Shown here in pieces: positions 1-12,789 of a stretch of 64,000 nucleotides of DNA (the stretch's first letter is position 1; every line of letters starts with the position of its first letter). The notes beneath the pieces were generated by a model. It was not told where the DNA came from and searched no databases. It saw only the letters and a list, made by a program, of their open reading frames with translations. The position numbers and the translations under genes were made by a program. This DNA comes from Chrysomallon squamiferum (taxonomy: Eukaryota > Mollusca > Gastropoda > Neomphalida > Peltospiridae), in NCBI GenBank assembly GCA_012295275.1, contig CM022669.1:19418591-19482590 (forward strand), read 5' to 3'.

Positions 1-827
1 ACTGTAATTTCGAACAACAACAAAAATGTGTACTGATCATCATAAAGCAGGATAAATTGCCTTAGTATGTAATGAAAATATTTTCTAACAGAGCATGGCT
101 AAGTTTGGTATACACCTTTTAAATTACACTCTGTTTATTCATTTGTTTATAGCAGTAAATTAGCATTACAAAACGCCTTTATAAACTACACTCATGCATT
201 AACTACGTATATGACATTAACAAATTAATGTATCAGTTTCCGACTTGAACACGACACCAGGTGTTTTTACGATTAATAACAGGTACATAAATAACGGTAT
301 GTGACTGTCTATAAACAGTATATAACGGTAGGTAACAGTCTATAGGATAACAACGAATATTTTTTACAATGTCATTCAGATACCGTAACGTAATACAGAG
401 AAATATGAAGTTTTCACGGTTTGTGAATTAACAGAGGCTTTCTGTTGATTCGGCATAGTGTTTTGGATTACTATACCGTGGTCTGTTTAGTAATTTTTTA
501 TTATTATTATTATTATTATTTTTTATTTTTTTTGTGGTGAGGGTTATTATTAATTTTTTAATCTTCTTACATCTGTTTTTCTTTGTGCACTCAAGAAAAC
601 AATTTCAAGTACAGTTAATTTTCAGACCTATTTAGTTTCAAAGGATTAAATTTGTTTTGTAATTTTCGATTACACCTACGTTACTTGTCAACTGAAAATT
701 AGATATTTAATTTAATTTCTTATATTATTATTATTAGCCTCATTATTGTTGTTGTTGATGCTGCTACTGTTGTTGTTATTGTTGTTATTTATTTATTTCA
801 TTTTTTATTATTATTAGTCTTCTTCTA

Positions 828-878
<51 letters not shown>

Positions 879-1480
879 GGTTGTTGTTGTTGTAGTTATT
901 GTTTCGTAGAACCTGTTTGTTCCAGCACGAGCATGAACAGTCTTGAATAAAATACTCTTTAGTTCCAAAAATATTTTACGCTGTTTTGACTTGCTCAAAA
1001 TCTTTATACTTGTAAAAAAAAGAGAGAAAAAAAAAACAAGAAGAAATTTTTATTGTTCATTAAAATTAGTCGAGTATATCACTATTTTAAAGTACAATCA
1101 AAATTTGATTTTTATTTTCTGAAAGATAAGATTTAAGCCCATATAACGTCGCCGTCGTGGTTGTTATTGTCGTTGATGTGATTACTGTTATTAGATACAC
1201 AAAAATAAAGACTGATAGACTAGACGTCCTGATTATTACAAATTCTTTAACTAGCTTGAAAATGTCAACAGTAATAAATGGTTGATTTTTTTTATTGATT
1301 TATATATTTATTTATTTATTTTATATATATTATTTTTATTATTAAGAAATTATAATTAAAATAGAAATTTGAGATGAATCTCGTCTGAGCAATAAGACTG
1401 AAACACTGTCATAATTCGAGGCCAATTCTCTTCAGTAATCTTTCTTTCTTTCTTTCTTCATTTGTTTGTTTGTTTTTGAT

Positions 1481-1529
<49 letters not shown>

Positions 1530-2154
1530 TTTATTTAGGTCGGTTTTCTTTGGACAAATAATAACCACATAAATTATGTTAAAATAGATAAATAAAAAAT
1601 TAAAACAGTTAAATTGTATATAACTATAGAGATAATAAATAAACGTCAAATAGATAAATTAAATATGAAGTATTTAAGTTCAAAGCAATAAATATTTAGA
1701 TGTAATTGAAATAAAAAGTAAATAAAATATATTTATAAATAGCCAGATGAATAAATATTAATTTAAATAAATATAAACGAATAAAAATTTAAAATTATAA
1801 AATAACTTACACTCAGTAATTCATAAATTTCTGTTTCATAATAATTAAAATGTATAAATGTGAACAAATAAATAAATAAATAAACAGTCGACCAATGAAA
1901 AAAAAAAAAAAAAATAAATAAATTCTTGAATTTATCATTGATACGTTGTGTTCAAAGTACAATCCTGATGACTTTAGAACAAGACATTAAATTTCTAATT
2001 ATAGTTTGTCATAAACTATATTTTATAAAGTGGATATTTAATAATAATAATAATAATAATAATAGTGGTGATGCTAATAGTTGTTGTTGTACTGAAACAA
2101 CATCAATAATAACAGGTAAAAAGTTATAATAATGAAGTAAATTATTATTATGTA
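1..2154. other. AT-rich intergenic DNA, no gene seen
   Basis: Very AT-rich sequence with short microsatellites: (ATT)n near 503-520 and 838-876, (ATTT)n at about 1483-1527, A/T homopolymers, and (AAT)n at about 2040-2063. I see no exon with coding bias and splice sites on either strand. Open frames here come from trinucleotide repeats. Confidence 0.7.
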
Positions 2155-2165
2155 GAAATAGTAAT

Positions 2166-2171
2166 AGCAGC

Positions 2172-2224
<53 letters not shown>

Positions 2225-2269
2225 CATTAGTTAGTAGTAGCAGAAGTTAGTAATGGTGGTAGTAGTAGT

Positions 2270-2302
<33 letters not shown>

Positions 2303-2350
2303 TGTTGTTATGCTGGTAAGTAGTAGTTGTTGCTGTTGTTGTTGTGGTTG
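2166..2350. repeat. (AGT/AGC/GTT)n trinucleotide tract
   Basis: About 185 bp of AGT units grading into AGC and GTT units. Because the repeat period is three, it opens long frames of poly-Leu, poly-Val, poly-Ala or poly-Tyr on both strands. None of these is likely to be a gene. Confidence 0.9.
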
Positions 2351-2374
2351 TAGTACAAGTGTGTTTTCTCGGTA

Positions 2375-2642
2375 CAGGTTGACAATCCTTTATCCGAAAT
2401 ATCCGGGACTGGAAATGTTTCGAATTACAGAATTTGTCGGATTTTTGGAATACAAGCTGAGGAATAGGATGTAAAAGTCTAAGTACGACTTCCACTTATA
2501 TTTCAAATACAGTTCATTTCTGTGCATGAAGCAAAGTTTGTGCATTGAAGTCAGTCCAAAAAATGTATCATTATTTCGGTAAAAGTTACGGAATTCGGCG
2601 CTTTGAGGACTTCGAAATTTCGTATAAGAGATCCTCATTCTG
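2375..2642. mobile_element. Degenerate pogo/Tigger-like non-autonomous DNA transposon
   Basis: The left end follows a TA dinucleotide and begins CAGGTTGACAATCC, then TTATCCGAAATATCCGGGAC. The right end (about 2615-2642) is an imperfect inverted copy: roughly 20 of 28 positions match the reversed left terminus, and it ends CATTCTG next to CA, a likely mutated TA. TA target sites and CAG termini are typical of the Tc1/mariner-pogo superfamily. From memory, both the terminus and the internal motif at 2523-2542 (TGCATGAAGCAAAGTTTGTG) resemble short non-autonomous Tigger-type elements of vertebrates. At 268 bp with no transposase frame it would be a MITE. The superfamily is inferred; the degenerate TIRs are seen. 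Confidence 0.55.
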
Positions 2643-3501
2643 CATGACAAAAATGTAAATAAACACATCTTCAAAGAAAAAAGAAGAAAAAAAAAGTTTC
2701 AACTGTAGTTATTACTGGTGTATCTAACAATACTGTCGTGCATAAGCAAACACGGCAGCCTTGTTTGTCAAACGGCTTTTCAGACAAACTGTCTGGTGCC
2801 CCCCCCCCCACACACATTTTCAGTCAGTCACTCGATCGATAATCAATTAATTAACTTTTCAAAACTTTCCTACATCGACTGACGATTGCAGTGTGTCTGA
2901 ACTGAACAAGCAGTCTACGAATCTAGACAGGTCCGTGTAGGACAGACGTGGTGTTAACGTGTCGGAGAATTAATTAAAGAGGAGAATTGGTAGAAGCCGC
3001 TGTCGGGAAGCGATCTCAGAACGTTAAGTTTTTAAAACCGAGTTCTAATCATTGCAAAACCAGCCCTGGCTTTTTCATATAAGAATATCACACCTAAGAA
3101 ATCTTAAAAAGAAATTCAAGAAGAGCCATTCCAAATCTTAAATTCACAGCGGAACAAATTTATTTTGTAATTTCCACCATATTGTTACCGCATCGCAGCA
3201 TGGTTACGGTAATTGTTATGTGGTGTGCACAAAGTTCAAGGTCACGCGGCACGTGTAGTGCACACTTTGTGTAATCGAAAAGTGATAAACATCCAGATAT
3301 TGTTTTGACACTTTAATCTCAACAATTTCAGCTCGTTAAGAAAACAATGGTCCATGGTTCAGGTAAACATATTTTGATCCTGTTTTCGTTATCAGTGATT
3401 TAAAAACCTGTTTTATAGGCCTAAGTGATTAATATTTCTGTTACGTTTAGGTTAGGCTGCACCAAATAATAATTTTCACTTATTTTTGTACAGAATTAGC
3501 C

Positions 3502-3547
<46 letters not shown>

Positions 3548-3630
3548 TTTTTTAAATGTCAGTTATAATGTTTTAAAAAGAACATCAAAATTAAATTTAA
3601 AATAGTAATAATAAAAATAAAATAAAATAA

Positions 3631-3684
<54 letters not shown>

Positions 3685-4733
3685 TAATAATAAAAGTAAA
3701 TAAGTAAATAAATAAATAATAAGTATTGATTTAAAAACAAAACAAAAAAAAAATTATTTAAAAAACCAACAACAACAAACAAACAAAAAACATAGAGGAA
3801 TCCAGACGCACACAGTAACATTCTTTTTGATCCGCCAATAACTAGAAACAAACTGCAAAAATTAACATCGTTGTAATAGTTTAGGGTAGAAAAGTTTCAC
3901 TGATCAGATCTGATTATTTATCATGTTCATGGTTCAAAATATTAAGCTCTGTGAGATAAGCGATAAATTTTAAATGTTATATAAAAGAGAATTGAATAAA
4001 TAAATAATGTTAAGTGCACGCCATTTTTATTCTGTTGCGTGTTAAACTGAATACAAATTGAAAAAAACCCAGACATTACAGTATAATTATTAAGATAAAA
4101 TTGTCCCAAAACTTTAACTGTTAATACATTCTACGTAAAACTGAAGGGAAATTTTTAAACTGTCTTTGTTGAATGAACAAAAAGACAGGGAGTAATAACG
4201 TATCTGACCCGTGATTTCCCGTTATAACATTTGCTCCTACTTGACACTGATATATATATTTGTATCTATGATCTTTGGCAGTCCTGTTTCCTGGCTGTAT
4301 TATTAATTAATGCTAGGTTTCAAGTGAATTAATAAATTAAAGTTATTCTGAAAGAGATTATGTTTGTTTAACTAACAATAATATCCGGTAATATTAGTAT
4401 TTATTTAACTGTTTTTTAATCTCAAACAACGGAACACGAATAAAACGTTATGTAGATTTTAAATGGACGTTCGTTACCGGGTCTATTTTCACTTGTATAC
4501 TGTTTTTAAAAAAAGGATTATAAAGACCTCTCTCTCTCTCCATACATTATTTGCTTAAAGCACTTAAACGTAATTATTAATGCATGGTATATAATATACA
4601 GTCCTAGTTTCCTTTAATAATTTTTAATTTTGAAGGTACAAAAATAAAATGTGGGCCGATGTGTCAAACATTTTTAGATTTAGTCTGAATATAGCTGAGA
4701 GGAAGCGAGGGGTACACACATACACACACACAA

Positions 4734-4737
<4 letters not shown>
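2643..4737. other. Intergenic, AT-rich with one CpG-bearing stretch
   Basis: From 2870 to 3370 the sequence is less AT-rich and carries several CpGs. It contains a small acceptor-ATG-donor arrangement near 3330-3361 that is reported only as a weak lead. Long (ATT)n at about 3507-3546 and (AAT)n at about 3632-3682 follow. No convincing coding exon was found. Confidence 0.6.

Positions 4738-4820
<83 letters not shown>
4738..4820. repeat. (GA)n microsatellite
   Basis: About 41 uninterrupted GA dinucleotides, preceded by a CA-rich stretch. Arg-Glu and Leu-Ser frames across it are repeat artefacts. Confidence 0.97.
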
Positions 4821-4822
<2 letters not shown>

Positions 4823-5120
4823 TTAGCTAACAAACTGTCATAAAAATATACCACAGTCTAGGGAATTAATAACACTGGCATTGTACTCTGAATGTTTCTA
4901 GATAAATGTTTAATGTCGCAGCCATACTTGATAATGTTGATCAAAATTTTACGACCTCAAAACCATGTTCATTAAGTCATATACATGTATGCATGTAGAT
5001 AATGTAGATAGAGATAGAGAAACAAGCCTGGGTCCAGAATTTATACAGGAGAACGAAGACATTGGAGTTTTATCAATAACAGAGAAAACACGAATAAACA
5101 TTAAAGAAGAAACAGAAAAT

Positions 5121-5123
5121 AAA

Positions 5124-5154
<31 letters not shown>

Positions 5155-5270
5155 TATTAATTTTCTGACAATTTATAAATGCAATATTCTGCATACATAC
5201 AAACTATGTATAGGTTTGGGTATATGAGTATGTATATATATATATATATATGTATGTATTTATGTATGTG

Positions 5271-5319
<49 letters not shown>

Positions 5320-5342
5320 ATATATGTATATATATATATATA
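5121..5342. repeat. TA/TG microsatellite cluster
   Basis: A (TA)n tract at about 5124-5148, mixed TATG/TATA units, a (TG)n run of about 37 bp at 5280-5316, then another (TA)n tract. It lies just downstream of the donor site of the minus-strand exon at 5457-5634. Confidence 0.9.
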
Positions 5343-5456
5343 TTGCTAACACAAAATATGAGTCGTTATCTAGCGGATCGTGTTTGTATGGAGTGGCCTG
5401 ACCTATAAAACGCGGATATAATGCAGTGTGTGTGTCTACAGTTAAGACTTACTTAC

Positions 5457-5634
5457 CTTTCAACTTACTAAGTTTTTCGTTCAAAGATCTCACCTCCCGA
5501 CGTAAATTCCTGTAATCCCTTCGAATTCGGGTTAGGTTTTTCCTTAAAGAATGGCTCTTGTGAGTCGTCGGGTCACAGAAGAGAAGCAGCATCAGTAGAA
5601 ACATCCATATCACTCTGCCGCAGGGCACAGTCAT
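5457..5634 (-). CDS. First coding exon of a small secreted coiled-coil protein (partial)
   Basis: Read on the minus strand, an ATG opens 59 codons plus one base and ends at a strong donor, AAAG|GTAAGTAAG. Residues 1-10 are polar or mixed, residues 9-20 form a hydrophobic core (VIWMFLLMLLLF) followed by Cys, which is a typical signal peptide. Residues 28-59 are charged with regular leucines (SLRKNLTRIRRDYRNLRREV), consistent with a coiled coil. The next exon would lie to the left; I could not recognise it between 1 and 5456, so the gene may run off the window. A signal peptide plus a short coiled coil in one first exon is common in secreted C1q-domain or fibrinogen-related lectins of molluscs, but no such domain is visible here, so the family is open. 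The in-frame ATG at 5634 was chosen because the frame above it opens only with TTG. Confidence 0.6.
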
Positions 5635-6388
5635 GTCCAAGACTCGGCACGCACAAACACAATCATCAGAAACAACAAGAAAATCAAACCGGAATTTTTT
5701 TTTTTTTTTTTTTTTTTTTGTATATGTATATCAAATTAATTACAGTATATCCTGCTTAAAGTCACGGGAAGAAGGAACCAGTAAAGTAAAAGAGCCAAAC
5801 TCTTCAGCATATTTCAACACTCCAACTTGTTTGTTTTTCTAGCACTTCAAACGCTGCCGCTGTTTGAATGAATGAACGACAAACAGGTAGATATTTAATA
5901 TATATATCACCCGCTCATTGCATACACATATTTTTTTTTTTCTCCTGTTATTTCAGACAAATATTCCCTTTCTTTTTTGCTTTCTTTTTTTTTTTTTTTT
6001 TTTTTCACTCCCTCGTTTGTTTGTTTTTTCGTGTTTTTTTTTTTTTTTTTTATGAAAGAGCCATCTTATAGATTAGCCTGGAATTGCATTTGGAGCGTCT
6101 AACCCACTGTCCGCAGAGTTTGTTCCTCTTTCCCAGTTCATGTTTCATTGAGTAGAAAAGTACCGCAGTTGAGAGGGTATATACTTGGCTGTACGCTCAA
6201 GGCGACGCGGTCCCACTGGCTATACCTATACATACACGTATATATCTGATGTCGTGGGCTTTTTGCCAAAATCGTCTCTTCGCAAAAGAAACACTTCAAG
6301 CTTCGATATGTAATTAACGCCGTATTATTGATAGTGGCTCTTACCGTGCGTTTTAAATGCAAGTCATCCTGGTTGTTTGTTGTTTTTG

Positions 6389-6436
<48 letters not shown>

Positions 6437-6635
6437 CACCAGTTTCCTATTAAAAAATTAATAATATTTTTAAAAGTTTGTGCTTCAGAAAATAAATAGA
6501 TAAATTAGTAAATAACTGTGCCCTTTAGAAACGTAGCTAAATTTCTGAATGGACGTTCTGTATTATCAGGTTTTGTATCAAGACTTCTGAGAGGGATATA
6601 TATGTACAGATAAGGGTATATGTCACGCACACACT

Positions 6636-6670
<35 letters not shown>

Positions 6671-7563
6671 ATACATGACATTATTTTTTTTGCCATGGCT
6701 CTATATGAATGAAAGAATTCTGATTTATGAATGAACGTGACAAGAGGCGTGGCTGTATTACCGATTGGCGAAAGCTGAATGTGACACAGGATGAAATTTC
6801 CCTTTGACAAATATTATTTCAGCAACAAACCTATGAAACGACAACAAAATATTAAACTAACATGATGCTGGAAAATGGAATTATACGAGAAATATCTTTA
6901 CTTTAATTTTACCAAAAACGTAGCTTTGATAATATAAAAAAAAAAAAATGAATGAAGATTTTTTTTTTTCGAATGTCTGGCGCCATTTTCTCATTAAATA
7001 ATCATTTCTTTCTGCTCACTTTGTATGTATGTATGAATGATTTTTTTATTTATTTTATATCTATATACGAACGTACTTGCAGACAGGTATGTAGGTCGTC
7101 TCTGCAAGGTGTAAACACGATCACACAGATACTTTTTTGTTTGTTTGTAAGAGAACAAACATTTGAAATTACATAAATAATCAGATACATTGACAGACAG
7201 AGAGACAGATAGACAGACAGACAGACAGCTAAACGGATACATGGATAGACAATATACACCAGCAGGCACATTCATACAAGTGTTTATGCACGCACGCGCG
7301 CGTCGCTGCATGCGTGTACATAAATGTTTTTTTGTGTACACAACGGACTACATACCAGTATTAAGTCATTGACAAACACAACAGTGCACAAAACCACACT
7401 GAGCTCGTGTTTGGTTTAACTGACGCGTAGAAACTGGCCCACACGGAAGCAAAAGGACTTAGCTCTTCAAAACGCCTACGTCGTGGACACCAAGGTCATC
7501 TTATCAGTCCTCGCACTGTGGTAGCTGTATTTCGCAATATTCAGTCTTATACTGCCCAAAGAA
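5635..7563. other. Intergenic, poly-T rich
   Basis: Several long T homopolymers (5695-5719, about 5988-6005, 6391-6431, about 6639-6666), a (GACA)n tract at about 7192-7228, and no recognised exon. The 7380-7560 part has more CpG but no supported frame. Upstream parts could hold the promoter and 5' UTR of the minus-strand exon at 5457-5634; no clear motif decides this. Confidence 0.55.
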
Positions 7564-7799
7564 AATAATAAAAACAACAACAACAGCAGCAGCAACAACA
7601 ACAACAGCAACAACAACAACATCAAAAACAAAACAACAACACAACAACAACAACAATAATAATAATAATAATAATAATTTAATAATGACGATAATTTGGA
7701 AGCTGAATATATATGAATGTATGTGTGTGCGAGTGTATGTATGTATGTATATATGTATATGAATGTATGTATGTATATATGTTTATATATATGAGTGTG

Positions 7800-7840
<41 letters not shown>

Positions 7841-7842
7841 AT
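7564..7842. repeat. (AAC)n, (AAT)n and TATG/TG repeats
   Basis: An AAC-rich stretch from 7571 to about 7650, (AAT)n to 7676, then ATGT and TA/TG arrays to about 7842. Confidence 0.85.
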
Positions 7843-8379
7843 TTATATATATATAATATTAAATTAGCATACGGACAGATGGAACAGACCTATATTTTTT
7901 AATGAGTATATCTTGAAGGGTTCTTCAGTACGTACTTGTTGACACCGGAACTTCTGTTAGTAAAATTATGAATATTATAGAATATTTATTATGTTTATCT
8001 AGTGAATATTGCAGCGTAGTTCATTTGCTGAATGCGTTATTACGTATATCTAGTGAACAGTATTACGTAGATCATCTGCTTTATATTTATGTTTATCTAC
8101 CGAATATTATTACATGGTTGTCATATCCAGTATTTATTGCAAGTGTCTACATATTTATTGCGTTCTCGTTAAATAATTAATACATTGCTCACACCCTGAG
8201 TATATATTAAGTGTGTCTACTGGAAATTATTATACTGTTCGAATGCTGAATCAATCATCCTAATGAATAAAAACTGTCATTTCAAAAACCACTGTTCTGT
8301 CTACGTGAGTGCGTTGTAAAAGCAAATGGAAGTTACTAAATATTACTGCACGGTAATCTCCAGTGTTACTGATAGCAGC

Positions 8380-8950
8380 AACGTCGATACGAATAGAAGT
8401 AATGGTAGTAATAGTAACTGTAGTAGTTTTGGTAATAGTAAAAGTAGTGAAAGTAGCAGTAACAATTCTAGTAATGGTAGCAGCAGTAATAGCACTAATA
8501 GTGATAGTAGAAGATGTAGCTGGTAATAATTCTAGTAAAGATAGTGGTAGTAATAGTTGTAGTAGACGTAGTAGTAATCGTAGTAATAGCAGAAGTAGTA
8601 ATATTAGTAGTAGTAGTAGTAGTAGTAACAGATTTAGAAGTAATAATAATAAAGGCAGTAGTAGTAATAAAAAATAGAAGAAGCAGCAGTACTAGTAGTG
8701 ATAGTAGTAATAGTAATAAAAAAAGGTAGTAGTAATAATTGCAGTAATGGTAGTAGTGGTGAAAATGGTAGCAGTAGCAGAAGAAATGCTAGTGGTAGTG
8801 GTAGTAGTATTAGAGATAGTGGCTGTAGTAATAGTAGTACTGGTAGAAGTAGTAGTTGTACTAGTAGTACTAACAGAGGTAGTAGTAATAATAGCATAAT
8901 GATAGTAGTCGGTAACAGTAGTAGTAGAAGTAATAGTAGTAGAGGCAGAA
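8380..8950. repeat. Degenerate (AGT/AAT)n trinucleotide region
   Basis: About 570 bp of interrupted AGT, AAT, GGT and AGC triplets. All long frames are homopolymer-like (Ser/Asn or Leu/Val) and appear in several frames at once, which argues against coding. Confidence 0.9.
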
Positions 8951-9232
8951 CTAGGATATTTTCTTCCGTTTATTTTTATTTTTAGATTTAATATATGTCG
9001 GTATTCTTTCACCCGATTCGCTTGATTTCTGAACGGCAAACGTTAACTCACAAAAAGGTTTTTTTTTTTAAATAATAAAACGAGTATATTCATGTAGACT
9101 GTAACTAAACCAAGTTGAACATAAATCATTTACAAAGGTGTTATAATTCAGTGAATCGCTCCAGGGGGTCAGCCATATAATTACAGCCCAGGTATATTTC
9201 GACTTTTAAAAAAAAAAAAATAAACAAACAGT

Positions 9233-9233
9233 A

Positions 9234-9276
<43 letters not shown>

Positions 9277-9360
9277 AGAAAAAGTAAATTCAATTAAATT
9301 AAACTGAAAGTAATAATAAGAAAACAACAAAAAATAAATAAATAAAAATAAAAAAGTTAA

Positions 9361-9424
<64 letters not shown>
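9233..9424. repeat. Poly-A and (AAT)n tracts
   Basis: An A homopolymer of about 40 bp at 9235-9274 and about 21 AAT units at 9361-9424, with A-rich sequence between. Confidence 0.95.
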
Positions 9425-9427
<3 letters not shown>

Positions 9428-9594
9428 TTTAAAAATTTTAAACGTTAAGTTTTAAAAAAGAAAGAATATTTGTCTGAAAAAAAAGAGAAGGTATTTCGTT
9501 TAAAATGATAATAATGAATCTAAAAGGGTCGAAACGAGAGGTGGTTTGGACACAAAATTAAATAATATACTGTTTATTAACCTATTACGGCTGC

Positions 9595-9900
9595 TACTGT
9601 TATTACTACTACTACTACCGCTACTGTTACTACTACTACTAATAAAAATACTATCACCACTACTACTACTAATGTTGTACTCAAAGTATTCTGAAGTAGG
9701 TAAGTTTGCTAGTACATTCACAAATCTCAAATATTTGCAGTTTGGATTCGTATGTCTTGCTCTCTTTGGATATATCCATGATTACTACTATTACTTCTAT
9801 TTTACTGCTTGTTCTGGTTTTATTACTACTACTGCAAATGCTACTTCTGCTGTCACTATTACTAACACTGCTACTATTACAGCTACTATACCTACCACCT
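9595..9900. repeat. (TAC)n-type degenerate trinucleotide region
   Basis: Interrupted TAC/ACT triplets at 9595-9672 and 9785-9900, separated by about 110 bp of ordinary sequence. No gene is supported. Confidence 0.85.
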
Positions 9901-10147
9901 TCATGCTGTATTGTGATAGACTATTTCCACCTAAATATATTTTCATTTAACAATTTCGCTTGATTGTATATATAGTATCGCGATTCGGTTTATTAAAGTT
10001 AATGAGTTATTCCCCTTTTTCTAGTCATTATAATATTTATTAGTACTAATTATCAAACGGTATTGTAATAATTTTTTTTTGGTGTTAAATATTATAAGAT
10101 AATTGAAATAAATTAATCTGGCTGAAAAAACAAAAATAACAATAATA

Positions 10148-11271
10148 TAAATCATATCATGAAATAGTTACACATCTATTTATCATGAAATATCAGTGTA
10201 ATTACTTCGTGATAAATAGTTGTGTAATTATTTCATGATAAATTGGCTGTGTAATTATCTGGCTGAAAAAAAAAAAAAAAAAAAAAACCGAATGGAATCG
10301 ATCCACTGATGTTATTTATCATGAAATAATTACACAGCTATTTATCATGAAATAATTACACTGCTATTTATCATGAAATAATTATACTGCTATTTATCAT
10401 GAAATAATTACACTTCTATTTATCATGAAATAATTACACAGCTATTTATCATGAAATAATTACACAGCTATTTATCATGAAATAATTACACAGCTGTTTA
10501 TCATGAAATAATTACACTTCTATTTATCATGAAATAATTACACAGCTATTTATCATGAAATAATTACACTTCTATTTATCATGAAATAATTACACTGCTA
10601 TTTATCATGAAATAATTACACAGCTATTTATCATGAAATAATTACACAGCTATTTATCATGAAATAATTACACAGCCAATTTATCATGAAATAATTACAC
10701 TGCTATTTATCATGAAATAATTACACTGCTATTTATCATGAAATAATTACACTGCTATTTATCATGAAATAATTACACAGCCAATTTATCGTGAAATAAC
10801 TACACTGCTGTTTATCATGAAATAACTACACTGCTGTTTATCATGAAATAACTACACTGCTGTTTATCATGAAATAACGACACTGGTGTTTATCATGAAA
10901 TAACTACACTGCTATTTATCATGAAATAACGACACTACTGTTTATCATGAAATAATTACACTGCTATTTATCACGAAATAATTACACTGCTGTTTGTCAT
11001 GAAATAACGACACTGGTATTTATCATGAAATAACTACACTGCTGTTTATCATGAAATAACTACACTGCTGTTTATCATGAAATAACTACACTGCTGTTTA
11101 TCATGAAATAATTACACTGCTATTTATCACGAAATAATTACACTACTGTTTATCATGAAATAACTACACTGGTATTTATCATGAAATAACGACACTGGTA
11201 TTTATCATGAAATAACTACACTGGTATTTATCATGAAATAACTACACTGCTGTTTATCATGAAATAACGAG
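10148..11271. repeat. 26-bp minisatellite array with an inverted segment
   Basis: The main array (10312-11271) holds about 37 head-to-tail copies of a 26-bp unit of the type TTTATCATGAAATAATTACA followed by C(A/T)GCTA. The first half has mainly ATAATTACAC variants. The second half (from about 10790) has mainly ATAACTACAC and ATAACGACAC variants, so the array has zones. At 10148-10259 there are about two forward units followed directly by inverted units (TGTGTAATTATTTCATGATA), and then a poly-A run. The motif CTGGCTGAAAAAA flanks this leader on both sides (about 10118 and 10259). No coding potential. Confidence 0.95.
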
Positions 11272-12150
11272 ACTGACCTTGCAGCACTAAACAACCTATT
11301 AGTCTGCCTTCTAAGCAATGACGTCACAGAAAATGGCCGTGCCTACATACGTTTGAACTCAACTTTTTTGGTTTTCTTGTTATGTTTTGTTTTTATTTTT
11401 TAAATTTTTTTTAAACTAGACGTGGAGAAATTAAAATAAATAAATAAATCATAACTTACACTAGTTTTTCATATCACGATAAAATTGCTTAAAAAGTCTG
11501 CATTAACCAGATAAAAAAGTATGCCTCCATAAAATTTCATTAAATAATTTCGTAATAAAACAGAATCTGTTTTAAAGGAATAATGTCTTTTCATTTTCCT
11601 TAGCTCGTGTTGTTTTTAATCCGAAACTGAACGTGGTTGAACGAATATAAAGGAGAATATTAATGTCATCATTAAAAAAAAAAAAAAAGAGAGAAAAAAA
11701 TCTATTCACGTCTGCAACACCAATCACGAGTCTGTACAAAAATGTCACATCTTCTTTTAAGTCAGAGCGAAGAATAATCGTGATTATTTTATTGTACAGT
11801 CTGAAATCAGGATAATATACTTCCAAGTATTTAACTGGTTGTTGTTTCTTTTTTCTTTTTTTAATTTTTTTTTTTTGTAATCGCGTACAGGTTTAGGCTT
11901 GTGCTAAAAAACAGAGACAAACATTTGTATCTTAGAATGGAGTTAATATAAATGCAAAATATACGCAAACGAACAGTTAAGAAATACTTAATATATTTAA
12001 ATACATGTTCATCTACTCACCTCTTTCTTTCTTTTTCTATTTTTTCTTCCATAATTTTATCCGTTGCCATCTATATTTTTATTGATCTATTTATTAGTCT
12101 ATTTATCTGTGTATCTGTTCACATATCTTTCCTATTTGTGTATATTTTCA

Positions 12151-12152
<2 letters not shown>
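11272..12152. other. Intergenic, no gene seen
   Basis: AT-rich sequence with T and A homopolymers. I see no exon, RNA gene or mobile element. Confidence 0.6.

Positions 12153-12224
<72 letters not shown>
12153..12224. repeat. (TC)n microsatellite
   Basis: About 36 uninterrupted TC units. Confidence 0.97.
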
Positions 12225-12229
<5 letters not shown>

Positions 12230-12441
12230 CTTGGACTCCTTCTTTCTCTATATATAGATACATCGATAGCTAAATCAGTTTTCGTATGTATCTCTGTTAC
12301 GTACACAATGTACAAACTCGAAAAGAACACACAAAGAGCTGTATTTGAGACACGGCGGAGATGTTTGTATAAACAAGTACAGACAGCGTTTTGATTTAAA
12401 CAGGCATCATATTACATTGCACCATTATTTAAAAATAGTTG

Positions 12442-12472
<31 letters not shown>

Positions 12473-12789
12473 TGTTATCCTTTAATATTTTTATTATAAT
12501 TTAAAAAATTTATGGGCTGGGTTTTTTTTTCTGGTTTTTTTTTTTTTTTTTTCTCATTCTCTCTTTTTATATGCATGATTCATTTTTATTATTATTTTTT
12601 TTTTTATAATGCAACCATGAACGCACGAACACTGTCGAATTAAGTTTAATATTATGTACGTGGATGTGCGTAGCTATACTAATTATTTTAGCATGCGTGT
12701 GTGAATATCTGAAGAACCACTGACTGGCTGTCATCATGGATAATCTCTGCAGAATACTGGATTAACAGCTCCGAGTTCGCGGATTAAGT

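Noticed and set aside
2009-2474. Overlapping long frames of poly-Leu, poly-Val/Ala and poly-Tyr/Cys
   Set aside because: They are translations of AGT/AGC/GTT triplet repeats, open in several frames and on both strands.
3236-3244. TCAAGGTCA, an extended nuclear-receptor half-site
   Set aside because: A 9-mer like this is expected about once by chance in a window of this size, and no gene start is nearby.
8326-9039. Ser/Asn-rich and Leu-rich frames of up to 115 codons
   Set aside because: They come from a degenerate trinucleotide repeat. There are no domains and no splice context.
10312-11271. Regular array that might suggest a CRISPR
   Set aside because: Units are contiguous 26-bp tandem copies with no unique spacers, in a eukaryotic genome.
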